NCBI GenBank assembly: GCA_903860975.1
Contig: CAIOSI010000051.1
Coordinates: 1 to 64,000 of the forward strand
Reading direction: 5' to 3'
DNA length: 64,000 nucleotides
DNA from: an uncultured Alphaproteobacteria bacterium
Lineage (GTDB): Bacteria; Pseudomonadota; Alphaproteobacteria; Caulobacterales; Caulobacteraceae
Positions 20,124 to 28,483 of the stretch are shown here, one piece after another (position 1 is the first letter of the stretch; the number at the start of each line of letters is the position of its first letter). The position numbers were made by a program, and so were the translations under genes. The notes beneath the pieces were generated by a model, which ran no database searches, was not told the origin of the DNA, and saw only the letters and a list, made by a program, of their open reading frames with translations.

Positions 20124-20876
20124 TCAATCCAGCTCAACTCCCCAAAATCCCAGAACGGAAAGCACTTCATCTTTGGGGTAGTGGAGAAGGCTGGCATTCG
20201 CGAGGTCGGCCTTCCACTTGTCTTTTCGCTTGGCTATTTCACGTTCAATGCGTTCGCCGAACGGCGCTATCCCAGGTGGAAGAATTCCAGGACGATCTGG
20301 GCTTGGCCAAGACCGTGGATAATCGTCGGGGATCCAGCCGCTTTTGACTTTGTCTGACTGCGCGGTGACCGAAGGATGTTCACAAACCCAGCCATACAGG
20401 TGAAATGCGCAGACCCGCAGCATGGCCTTGATCTCGGGCAGCGTGTCCGTGAATCCCTTGAGCGGTGTTGGCAGCCAGACCATATTGGCCACACAGGAGA
20501 AGTAGCGTGGATCTTGAACTACGCTGCTTTGCTGCGCGAATGATGGATCGTCGTATCCCCAGATATGGCAGACGGTCCAATTTTTTGGCTTCGGTGAGGC
20601 CACGCCAAGGGCTGCCACCAGCGCGTTCAGCGCGGCAACATTGCCTTCGAACTTCTCTGCGGTAATTTTCGTCGCCCGTCGGGTGTTCGTGTAGCGCCGC
20701 AACCATCCAGCGTCATACAGCGGTCGACCCCGCGCCGTATGCGGCGCCCACACAGGTAACCGTCTGAAAGTCTCCGGATGAACCCAGCGCGCTGTCCGCT
20801 CGATCAACTCGACGACGGCAGGGATGTCGTCACGGAGAGCCTCGTTCCCGTCTGGTATTTGAAATCCTACCGCCAT
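20124..20876 (-). CDS. Hypothetical protein with a possible divergent HNH-like signature
   Basis: 'VCHIWGYDD...DPRYFSCVANMVWLPTPLKGFTDTLPEIKAMLRVCAFHLYGW' gives H...N...H spacing like a treble-clef HNH. Only gene on this strand here; ATG at 20876. Confidence 0.6.
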   Translation of the reverse strand: MAVGFQIPDGNEALRDDIPAVVELIERTARWVHPETFRRLPVWAPHTARGRPLYDAGWLRRYTNTRRATKITAEKFEGNVAALNALVAALGVASPKPKNWTVCHIWGYDDPSFAQQSSVVQDPRYFSCVANMVWLPTPLKGFTDTLPEIKAMLRVCAFHLYGWVCEHPSVTAQSDKVKSGWIPDDYPRSWPSPDRPGILPPGIAPFGERIEREIAKRKDKWKADLANASLLHYPKDEVLSVLGFWGVELD

Positions 20877-21176
20877 TGTTCGCCCGTATCCCGTCGCCCT
20901 CCAACGTGGCCGACCGAGACATGGCCGGACTCCAACGCAGCGAAGCTTTTGACCACTGATCTTAGCATCCAGCGAACCACAGACCACCCCCGCGATCCAT
21001 TGCGCTGATCCTTGGTCCTCCCGCGGGCCTATCGCCATCAACCCGTAAAGGGTCGGACTACGCATGCGCGTGCCGCCACTCCGGCTACGCCTTCGCGGTG
21101 ATTGCAGCCCACGGCCGGACACATCGGGCGCCTGTCAGCGGGGGATGGTCCTCCGCTTCGCACAGGAGCCGGATCG

Positions 21177-21344
21177 ATGTCCTTCAACGACGCTCACGCC
21201 TTTGCCTTCAGCCTCGCCACCACCCTCATGGCCGCCATCGTGATCTTTCGTGCCGGAGACGGCACCTTGTCGGTCACTCCCGCCGCAGAATACGACGGCG
21301 ACGACGCCGCGATCGTCCGCGAGATTGATCCTTTCGCCCCATGA
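21177..21344 (+). CDS. Small ORF, 55 aa, hypothetical
   Basis: MSFNDAHAFAFSLATTLMAAIVIFRAGDGTLSV...; hydrophobic segment; ends at a hairpin. Confidence 0.4.
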   Translation: MSFNDAHAFAFSLATTLMAAIVIFRAGDGTLSVTPAAEYDGDDAAIVREIDPFAP

Positions 21345-21392
21345 CGGGGCGAAAACCGTCGCGGCCGTGGCGGAAACCTCAACGGTTTCCGC
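21332..21392. promoter_or_regulatory. Two consecutive perfect 9-bp-stem inverted repeats
   Basis: TTTCGCCCC-ATGAC-GGGGCGAAA (21332-21354) and GCGGAAACC-TCAAC-GGTTTCCGC (21370-21392). Confidence 0.6.
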
Positions 21393-21486
21393 TCCCATCG
21401 GCGTTCATCTTTTGCTATATACAGCATCGCGCCGTGGTGGTGGTGGAGGCGCGACCGTCAGACCTTTTCCCACGGAGACCACCACC

Positions 21487-21924
21487 ATGATCCTTTTCGC
21501 GATCCTTATCTCCATCACGGCCATCGGCTTGTTCTGCTGGCTGCTGTTCACGCTTGCTACATTCGCCCTACCGCTCTTCGCCGGCATTGCCGCAGGCACT
21601 TGGGCCTATCACACCGGCTCCGGTTGGATCGGCGCAGTTCTGATCGGCCTGATTAGCGCTGCGCTGACACTCGGCATTGGCCAATTCCTGCTCATCGTTG
21701 TCCGACCGACCTGGGCGCGATTGCTGATTGCGTTGATCTTCGTGGCGCCAGCGGCAATCGCTGGCTACCACGCCACTCATGGTATCGTGAAGCACGCCAT
21801 GCCATCAGAATCCTGGCAGATCGCCTTCTCGATCATCGGCGCGGTCGCCGTCGGTATCACGGCATTCCTGCGCGTTGCGGGCATGGCGGCCGTCCCCTCC
21901 GGTCAGGGCTTTGCTAGGGCCTGA
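21487..21924 (+). CDS. Polytopic membrane protein, hypothetical
   Basis: Four to five hydrophobic helices from ATG 21487. Confidence 0.6.
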   Translation: MILFAILISITAIGLFCWLLFTLATFALPLFAGIAAGTWAYHTGSGWIGAVLIGLISAALTLGIGQFLLIVVRPTWARLLIALIFVAPAAIAGYHATHGIVKHAMPSESWQIAFSIIGAVAVGITAFLRVAGMAAVPSGQGFARA

Positions 21925-22499
21925 CATCTGCACCGGTAGCCATTCGCGACCCAGAGCGAACACTGCCGCCATCACCGTGATCACGCGGATTGCGGCTGGA
22001 AGTCCGCTTCGCACGATGCGGCCAGCGCCCGAATAGATTCTGCCGTCGTTGGGGTGACGATCCTTCGGCATCAATGATCGAGGCCGGACACGCCTCTCGT
22101 GTCGAGAGGCTACGTTGCTGGAACGGGCCGGGATGGGAAGCGCGCGGGGCCTGCCGATAACGAACGATGGAAGCCGATCGTCACTCTGAATGGACTTCTT
22201 AGGCCCTCAAAGGGCCGCCATTCATCTCCTGGAAATCCGTCGCCGAGCGCTCCAAACGACCTCTCCAATGGGCTGATCTGGCCGAAGGGCGGCTTCGCCT
22301 CGACCGCCTATGCCGCAACGGCGCGTCGCGATTTTCCTCCCCTGGGTTTCACCCATTCCTCGCGAAACAAGATAATCGCGCCCGCGCCATCCTCCGCTTT
22401 GCTTCGGTCGCAAGCGATGCGTCGTCGGTCGCATCCGGCCGGTCGATCGCCATCGAGGCCGCATGGTGCGGGCTCGAAACGGAAAATGGAGATTTCAAA

Positions 22500-22826
22500 A
22501 TGGCGACCATCGGCACCTTCAAGAAGTCCGGCACGAACGAGTTCACCGGCGACATCGTCACCCTCAGCGTCCAGGCGAAGGGCGTGCGCATCATCCCCGA
22601 CCTGCGCGCCACCGGCGAGAACGCCCCCAGCCACCGCGTCGTGGTCGGCCGCGCCGAGATCGGCGCCGCCTGGTCCAAGCGCTCCAACGAGGGCCGCGAA
22701 TACCTCGGCCTCAAGCTGGACGATCCCAGCTTCAACGCACCCATCTACGCCAACCTCTTCGACGACGAGGACGGCGAAGGCTACTCGCTGATCTGGTCCC
22801 GCCCCAACGGTCGACGGAGCGACTGA
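22500..22826 (+). CDS. DUF736 domain-containing protein
   Basis: 'MATIGTFKKSGTNEFTGDIVTLSVQAKGVRI...GREYLGLKLDDPSFNAPIYANLFDDEDGEGYSLIWSRP'. Confidence 0.9.
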   Translation: MATIGTFKKSGTNEFTGDIVTLSVQAKGVRIIPDLRATGENAPSHRVVVGRAEIGAAWSKRSNEGREYLGLKLDDPSFNAPIYANLFDDEDGEGYSLIWSRPNGRRSD

Positions 22827-22839
22827 AGCCCCAGAGCAA

Positions 22840-22867
22840 GGCCCCGGCCAGACGGCCGGGGCCTTTT
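22840..22867 (+). terminator. Rho-independent terminator
   Basis: GGCCCCGGCC-AGAC-GGCCGGGGCC-TTTT, perfect 10-bp stem after the DUF736 gene. Confidence 0.85.
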
Positions 22868-22963
22868 GCCCACGGACGACCGAATCAGTTCGCTCAGCGG
22901 GAGGACCCGACACTCGTTTCAGAGCCCGGGCAACAAAGGTTTTGGGTGGCGCGTCGCCCAAGA

Positions 22964-22980
22964 ACGACTAATATAGTCGT
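22964..22980. promoter_or_regulatory. Candidate operator ACGACTA-ATA-TAGTCGT
   Basis: Perfect 7-bp inverted repeat, 3-bp spacer, 42 bp upstream of the HTH regulator start. Confidence 0.55.
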
Positions 22981-23022
22981 AGTTCTGGCGTGCGCATTCG
23001 TGCCGGTGGGAGGTGATCATGC

Positions 23023-23277
23023 ATGATCACCGCTCGACAATCGCGGGCCGCACGCGCGTTGCTGGGTTGGACACAGGAGACGCTCGCTGACAAGGCCCAG
23101 GTATCCCTGACCGCGCTCAAGCGCCTCGAATCCGAAAGCGGGCTCGATGTGTACGAGACGACGCGGGATCAGGTGCGTAGGGCGTTTGAATCAGCCGGCG
23201 TCGTCCTCCTGTCCACGGATAAGGGCGAGGGTGTTCTGCGGCTCCATGAACCAAGCGATCGATCTGCCAGGCGCTAG
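23023..23277 (+). CDS. XRE-type HTH regulator (QseC-like position)
   Basis: 'QSRAARALLGWTQETLADKAQVSLTALKRLESESGLDVYETTRDQVRRAFESAGV'. Confidence 0.8.
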   Translation: MITARQSRAARALLGWTQETLADKAQVSLTALKRLESESGLDVYETTRDQVRRAFESAGVVLLSTDKGEGVLRLHEPSDRSARR

Positions 23278-23391
23278 CCGCCATACTCATTTTCACCTCA
23301 CCTGGCGTATTTCTGGGCTGATCTGTCACGGATCAACGACAGGAACGGATTTTGCGTACACAAATGCTGTTGGGCATTATGGTTACCGCTG

Positions 23392-23664
23392 ATGGAGCGC
23401 TCTACACCGCCATTCCTGGATGAACCGCCGCAAGGCCAGAAACTCACGTCCTATGATCGTGAGCATATGACGCTTTATCTGCGCCTCCTTGATGCCGACC
23501 GGGACAGCGCGGATTGGCGCGAGGCCGTGCAAATCCTGTTCGGACTGGACCCCGATCACGACCCTCAAAGGTGCCGCAAAGTTCACGCCACTCACTTGGC
23601 GCGCGCCAAGTGGATGTCCGAGAGCGGCTATCGAGAATTGCTGCGTAAAGACCAATCCCACTGA
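23392..23664 (+). CDS. DUF2285-type small protein (QseM-like antiactivator candidate)
   Basis: 'LTSYDREHMTLYLRLLDADRDSADWREAVQILFGLDPDHDPQRCRKVHATHLARAKWMSESGYRELL', next to the DUF6499/DUF2285 activator. Confidence 0.7.
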   Translation: MERSTPPFLDEPPQGQKLTSYDREHMTLYLRLLDADRDSADWREAVQILFGLDPDHDPQRCRKVHATHLARAKWMSESGYRELLRKDQSH

Positions 23665-23774
23665 TGGGCGATGCCAATAGGGCATCACCTGTTGCCGAGA
23701 TTCTGACTTCCAGCGGTCAACCCTTCCGGGAATCCTGATTCTCCCGCAATCGATTGATCTGGGGGAGGATGACA

Positions 23775-24537
23775 ATGATGCCCGATGCGTCACATTGGCG
23801 ATCTTCGGCACGTTACGACCATGTCGAGAAGCTGACCGCGTCGGGCCTTGCATGGGAATGGCTTCGCCGAAACGAGACCTACAATCAGGACTTCGAAGCA
23901 TTGTCCGCGAGGGACGCGGACCGGGCCATGTTGACGGAGAAAATCCGTCAGCGCTGGAGGTTGCGATTTCGCGGCAGATCCGTATCTCGATCAACCGACG
24001 CCTTCAGTCTTCTGGTTACCGCAAGACGACACCAGTGTCGTTGTCTTGACGTCGGCGCCCTCTGCCCTCGTCCAAGCCGATGACAGCCAGCCTTCGCTCC
24101 ATGGCGGGGCGGAGGAAGTTGACGAGCAAGGCGTCCATGCCATTTTTCAGCTTGGCAATGGCGAGCAGGTTCAGCTGCTCACGACCGGCTCGGCGCCGGT
24201 CGCGGCCGTCATACCGCTCGACCTCGAAGGTTTCGACAGGCTTCAAGCCGTTCACCGCCTGCTCGCGGGAATGCATGGCCGCGCCATCCCGCCTGACACC
24301 CGGATAACGCCCCAGCAGCGCGCGCGGGCAAAGCGCATGTTGCGAACATTCGACGGCGTTCGCGATGGCGCGACGCAGCTGGACATTGCGCAAACTCTAT
24401 TCCGAACCGGCGATCTCGACCGCGACGAATGGCAAGCCTCTTCGGCGCGCCATGCCATCAAATCCTTGTTGCGCGATGCCCACGGCATGATCGGGGGCGG
24501 CTATCGACGGTTGCTTCGCCACCATCGCCGGTCCTAG
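23775..24537 (+). CDS. FseA-like DUF6499-DUF2285 excision activator split in two frames; probable +1 frameshift near 23967-23970
   Basis: Frame A (23775 to stop 24083): 'SHWRSSARYDHVEKLTASGLAWEWLRRNETYNQDFEAL...RQRWRLRF'. Frame B is open from 23935 to 24537 and continues 'AADPYLDQPTPSVFWLPQDDTSVVVLTSAP...'. Joining at TTT|C gives a continuous family-like protein. Confidence 0.75.
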
Positions 24538-24679
24538 CCTCGTCCATCGCCCTGCCTCCGGTGGGCGATTTTGATACCCCCCAAATTCGCCCTGCAACCC
24601 GCCGGTTTCACTTCGCCATTGTGGCCTTCGTCCGCCGCCGTTCATCGGCAGCCCCAACGAACCCACGAAAGGCCGAACC

Positions 24680-24961
24680 ATGCGACCCGATCTCGCCGTC
24701 CTGCCACCGCGCTTCCTGCGCACCAAGGAAGCCGCCGAATTTCTGAGCCTCTCGGCGCGCACCCTCGAAAAGCACCGCACCTACGGAACAGGGCCTGACT
24801 ACAAGAAGCTTGGCGGCCGCGTCGTTTATGCCATCGACGACCTGCAAGCCTGGGCCGAACGCGGCGCGGTCACCTCGACCTCCGACCCGCGCGGCCTGGT
24901 CCTGCCGGCAAAGCGCCACCCGCTTTCCGCCGTGGCCCAGCCCAGCCGCTACGCACGCTGA
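24680..24961 (+). CDS. HTH_17/excisionase-like DNA-binding protein (RdfS-like candidate)
   Basis: 'PPRFLRTKEAAEFLSLSARTLEKHRTYGTGPDYKKLGGRVVYAIDDLQAWAERG', upstream of repA. Confidence 0.75.
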   Translation: MRPDLAVLPPRFLRTKEAAEFLSLSARTLEKHRTYGTGPDYKKLGGRVVYAIDDLQAWAERGAVTSTSDPRGLVLPAKRHPLSAVAQPSRYAR

Positions 24962-24979
24962 CCGCGGACGGCTCTTCCA

Positions 24980-26140
24980 ATGGCGGCGCGGCATCTCTCC
25001 CCATCAGAGCGCGGACAACTCGACCTGTTCCGAGCGCTGCCCGGCGACTTCGCGCCCAGAGATGCGCAGGATCTCATGGCCTATCCGTTCTTTTCCCTCT
25101 CCAAGACCCATCGCGTCGCGCCGATCGATTTCGTCTCCGGCGCCGTGTCGATCCGCGTCGAGGCCGTCCCTGATCACGGCATGGCGACCATATGGGACGC
25201 CGACATCCTGATCTGGGCGGCGAGCCAGATCGTCGAGGCGCGCGACGCAGGGCTTCGCACCTCGCGCCTGATGGTGGCGACACCATACGAAATCCTGAAG
25301 TTCATCGGCCGCGGCACCAGTATGCGCGACTATCAGCGCCTGAAGGCGGCGCTTGACCGGCTCCAATCCACGACCGTCTCCACGTCCATTCGCCAACCCA
25401 CCGAAGGGCGGCGTCATCGCTTCTCCTGGATCAACGAATGGAAGGAGCGCACCGACAGCCAAGGCAAGCCAGACGGCATCGAGATGATCGTGCCCGACTG
25501 GTTCTACAGCTGCGTGCTCGACAACGCGCTCGTGCTCACCATCGACCGGGCTTATTTCGACCTGACTGGCGGGCTCGATCGCTGGCTCTACCGGATCGTT
25601 CGCAAGCATGGTGGCCGCCAGCGCAATGGCTGGCGTTTTGACTTCCGCCATTTGCATCAGAAATCCGGCGCGCTCTCCCCATTCAAACGCTTCGCCTTCG
25701 AGCTGCGCGACATCATCCGCCGTCAGCCGCTGCCGGGATACACCCTCTTCCTCGAAGTCGAGATCGGCGGGCGGACACTTCTCGCTTTCGAGCCGAATCC
25801 GCCCTGTGGAAAACCTGTGGATTGCTTCGTGCCATTGGGAACCCGAGGGCGCGTGCCATCAGGAACCACCCCCTCGTGCCATGGGGAACCGAAACAGCGC
25901 TTAACTCGCGACAGCAAAACGGAAATTCGCGCCCTTAACTTAGAATCTAACTCAGAATCTAACTTTGAAGAGGGCGCGCGGGATGTGGAAAGCCTCATTC
26001 AGCACGCGGCTGACGCCCTCAGCTTGACCGGCAAAACGCGCCGGCGGGCCACGAATGGCGGCCAAGAAAAGGCCCCACGGCACGATGCGCGGGACGCACA
26101 GCAGCTTCCTCTCCGAGATCATTCGGGGGGCACCCGATGA
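24980..26140 (+). CDS. repA: Replication initiator protein RepA
   Basis: 'LMAYPFFSLSKTHRVAPIDF', 'WDADILIWAASQIVEARDAGLRTSRLMVATPYEILKFIGRGTSMRDYQRLKAALDRLQSTTVSTSIRQ'; plasmid RepA-like. Confidence 0.88.
   Translation: MAARHLSPSERGQLDLFRALPGDFAPRDAQDLMAYPFFSLSKTHRVAPIDFVSGAVSIRVEAVPDHGMATIWDADILIWAASQIVEARDAGLRTSRLMVATPYEILKFIGRGTSMRDYQRLKAALDRLQSTTVSTSIRQPTEGRRHRFSWINEWKERTDSQGKPDGIEMIVPDWFYSCVLDNALVLTIDRAYFDLTGGLDRWLYRIVRKHGGRQRNGWRFDFRHLHQKSGALSPFKRFAFELRDIIRRQPLPGYTLFLEVEIGGRTLLAFEPNPPCGKPVDCFVPLGTRGRVPSGTTPSCHGEPKQRLTRDSKTEIRALNLESNSESNFEEGARDVESLIQHAADALSLTGKTRRRATNGGQEKAPRHDARDAQQLPLRDHSGGTR
25805..25964. repeat. oriV-like array inside the 3' part of repA
   Basis: DnaA-box-like TGTGGAAAA (25805-25813) and TGTGGATTG (25816-25824); iterons CGTGCCATTGGGAACC (25828-25843), CGTGCCATCAGGAACC (25852-25867), CGTGCCATGGGGAACC (25875-25890); AT-rich repeats AGAATCTAACT (25942-25952, 25954-25964). 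Confidence 0.65.
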
Positions 26141-26790
26141 TACTGGCGCTCCTCAACCAAAAGGGTGGCGTCGGCAAGACGACGTTGGCGCTCAACCTCG
26201 CAGGCGCATGGGCCGCGAAGGGAAAGCGGGTGACGCTGATCGATGCCGATCCTCAGGGCTCGGCGCTCGACTGGTCCCAGCAGCGTAGCCGGGAAGGCCT
26301 GCCTCGCCTGTTCGGCGTCGTCGGCCTTGCGCGTGACACCCTGCATCGCGAGGCGCCAGAACTCGCCCGCGACGCCGATCATGTCGTGATCGACGGGCCG
26401 CCGCGCGTCGCCGGCCTGATGCGTTCGGCGTTGCTCGCGTGCGACTTGGTGTTGATCCCAGTGCAGCCTTCGCCATTCGACGGATGGGCGTCCGCCGAAA
26501 TGCTGGCGCTGGTGACAGAGGCCCGCATCTACCGGCCCGAACTGGCGGCGCGCTTCGTGCTGAACCGTTGCGGCGCGCGCACCTTGCTCGCCCGCGAGAC
26601 AGCCGAGGCGCTCGCCGATCACGACCCACCCGTGCTTGCCGCGACCATCGGCCAACGCATCGCATTCGCCGTCACCGCGCAATCGGGCCGACTGGTTTCC
26701 GAAATGGACGGCGACACACCCGCCGCGCGCGAAATCTCGGCGCTGGCGGACGAGATCGAACGTCTCGACATCAAAAGGCACGCGCAATGA
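26137..26790 (+). CDS. parA: ParA-family partition ATPase
   Basis: 'MILALLNQKGGVGKTTLALNLAGAWAAKGKRVTLIDADPQGSALDWSQQR'. Confidence 0.95.
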   Translation: MILALLNQKGGVGKTTLALNLAGAWAAKGKRVTLIDADPQGSALDWSQQRSREGLPRLFGVVGLARDTLHREAPELARDADHVVIDGPPRVAGLMRSALLACDLVLIPVQPSPFDGWASAEMLALVTEARIYRPELAARFVLNRCGARTLLARETAEALADHDPPVLAATIGQRIAFAVTAQSGRLVSEMDGDTPAAREISALADEIERLDIKRHAQ

Positions 26791-27038
26791 GCGAGCGCGT
26801 TACCCGAAAAAGCTTCGCTGCCCGCCCGGCCGATCCTGAGCGTTGGATCAGGACTGCCGACGCGCCTCAGCGCGACGGTGAGACAGGCGGCTTCACGGCT
26901 CGGCTCACCATCGACGTGACGCCGGATCTGCGCGGCCGCATCAAGATCACTGCGTTCCGGCGCGGCGTCACCGTCGCCGACATGCTGCGCGATTTACTGG
27001 CGCGTGAATTTCCCAAAACCGAAGGAGACCCATCATGA
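26787..27038 (+). CDS. Small ribbon-helix-helix-like partition partner
   Basis: Overlaps the parA stop; 'FTARLTIDVTPDLRGRIKITAFRRGVTVADMLRDLLAREFP'. Confidence 0.75.
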   Translation: MSERVTRKSFAARPADPERWIRTADAPQRDGETGGFTARLTIDVTPDLRGRIKITAFRRGVTVADMLRDLLAREFPKTEGDPS

Positions 27039-27556
27039 CCGGCGCCGCGGCTCCCCGCGTGCGCGGCGGCCCCGTGCCGATCGCGCAACGCTCCGATAAC
27101 CTCACCCATGTCGAACTGACCTGGGTGGAAAAGCGGATCGAGAACTGGATCAGGTTCGGCCGCGAAGCACACGAAGAGATCATCGATCGACGCCGCCGTG
27201 TGCTCTCCTTCCGGGCTGGCAGCACATTTGCCTTCGTTCGCTGGGCCGCCAATGACTTCGGAACGATCCTTTCTCGCATCGACATCGTGCGCGCCGTCTC
27301 GCCCGGCGAGACCTACCAGACGCTGCCGTTCGTGCGTCCTGGCGGCGAGATTCTGCTCAAGATCGAAGGTTGGCCGAAGGTCCAACAGGTGCTGCGCCAC
27401 ATCGACGCCGCAGAAGACGCCGGCGTCGACGCCTCCGACGTCTCCCCCGATCACTGGCGGCACGTCGCCAACCGGTTGAGCGCCGGTCAGGAACCTCGCG
27501 CCTACACGATGGAGCGCCACCAGGCGTGGCTCAAGCGCCGGGAGATCGAGCGATGA
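27035..27556 (+). CDS. DUF2840 domain-containing protein
   Basis: 'LTHVELTWVEKRIENWIRFGREAHEEIIDRRRRVLSFRAGSTFAFVRWAANDFGT', between parA and traF. Confidence 0.8.
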   Translation: MTGAAAPRVRGGPVPIAQRSDNLTHVELTWVEKRIENWIRFGREAHEEIIDRRRRVLSFRAGSTFAFVRWAANDFGTILSRIDIVRAVSPGETYQTLPFVRPGGEILLKIEGWPKVQQVLRHIDAAEDAGVDASDVSPDHWRHVANRLSAGQEPRAYTMERHQAWLKRREIER

Positions 27557-28098
27557 CCCGCTTCGGCTATATCATGGCGACGTATTTCGCCACGATGGGC
27601 GTCGCGATCGCCGCGTTCGTCTCCTTGCCGGTGAAGCTGCTCTGGAATGCCTCTGCCAGCACGCCCATCGGCTTCTATGACCTCGACCCGCCGCGCAACC
27701 TGAAGGTTGGTGACCTGGTCGCGGTCATGCCGGACAAACCGCTCGCCGACTTCATGGTGGAGCGCGGCTATATCGGCCGCGATGTGCCGCTCCTGAAGCA
27801 TGTCGCCGCGCTGCCGGGGCAAGAGGTTTGCCGCGTCGGCCGCAGCGTCACCGTTGACGCCGTGCCATTCGGTGATGCGCTCGATCACGATCATCTGGGG
27901 CGGGATCTGCCGGTCTGGCGGGGCTGCCGTCGCCTTGCGAACGGCGATCTCTTTCTCATGAACCCTGCCGTCCAAGACAGCCTGGACGGACGCTACTTCG
28001 GCCCGCTCCCGGCGCGCGCGGTGATCGGCAAGGCGACGCCCCTCTACACCGACGAAGCTGGCGATGGCCGCTTCATCTGGCGTGCGGCGACGCGCTGA
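27553..28098 (+). CDS. traF: S26-family signal peptidase, conjugal transfer TraF
   Basis: 'LLWNASASTPIGFYDLDPPRNLKVGDLVAVMPDKPLADFMVERGYIGRDVPLLKHVAALPGQEVCRVG' (Ser-Lys protease signature). Confidence 0.9.
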   Translation: MTRFGYIMATYFATMGVAIAAFVSLPVKLLWNASASTPIGFYDLDPPRNLKVGDLVAVMPDKPLADFMVERGYIGRDVPLLKHVAALPGQEVCRVGRSVTVDAVPFGDALDHDHLGRDLPVWRGCRRLANGDLFLMNPAVQDSLDGRYFGPLPARAVIGKATPLYTDEAGDGRFIWRAATR

Positions 28099-28143
28099 TC
28101 GCCGCGACTTCCACATCCCCAACCAAACACCACGGAGGTTTTC

Positions 28144-28479
28144 ATGTCGCAAATCGGTCAATTCACGCGCGGCAAATCGAACTTCATCGGCCGCATTCGC
28201 ACCGTCTCACTCGATATTGAACTCGTCATCGTTCCGGTCGAGCCGTCCGACACCGAGAATGCACCAGACTACCGCGTCCACATCGAAAGCGATGACGGTC
28301 CGGAAGCTGGCGCTGGATGGAAACGTATAGGCGAGCGAGCGGGCGAATACATCGCCCTGGTGATCGACGATCCCACGTTGCCGCAGCCTATCCGAGCCAA
28401 CCTGTTCCGCGACGACGACGCCGGAAACGCATGGTCGCTGCACTGGAGCCGGCTGCAATCGCGCGGCGGGAAGGACTGA
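28144..28479 (+). CDS. Second DUF736 domain-containing protein
   Basis: 'MSQIGQFTRGKSNFIGRIRTVSLDIELVIVPV...GEYIALVIDDPTLPQPIRANLFRDDDAGNAWSLHWSR'. Confidence 0.88.
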   Translation: MSQIGQFTRGKSNFIGRIRTVSLDIELVIVPVEPSDTENAPDYRVHIESDDGPEAGAGWKRIGERAGEYIALVIDDPTLPQPIRANLFRDDDAGNAWSLHWSRLQSRGGKD

Positions 28480-28483
28480 CGCC

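Noticed and set aside
22099-22791. 230-aa plus-strand ORF overlapping DUF736
   Set aside because: Ser/Pro/Arg/Thr low-complexity translation in another frame of the DUF736 gene and its leader.
23754-24083. First impression: frameshift mutation or pseudogene in the DUF6499/DUF2285 regulator
   Set aside because: Both frames stay open across a roughly 149-bp overlap, and a single +1 slip at UUU-C restores a family-like junction, as in the known FseA frameshift. Sequencing error cannot be fully excluded.
25828-25890. Short repeats considered as a mini CRISPR array
   Set aside because: 16-bp repeats at 23-24 bp periodicity leave only 7-8 bp between copies and lie inside repA; no cas genes in the window. 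Iterons fit better.
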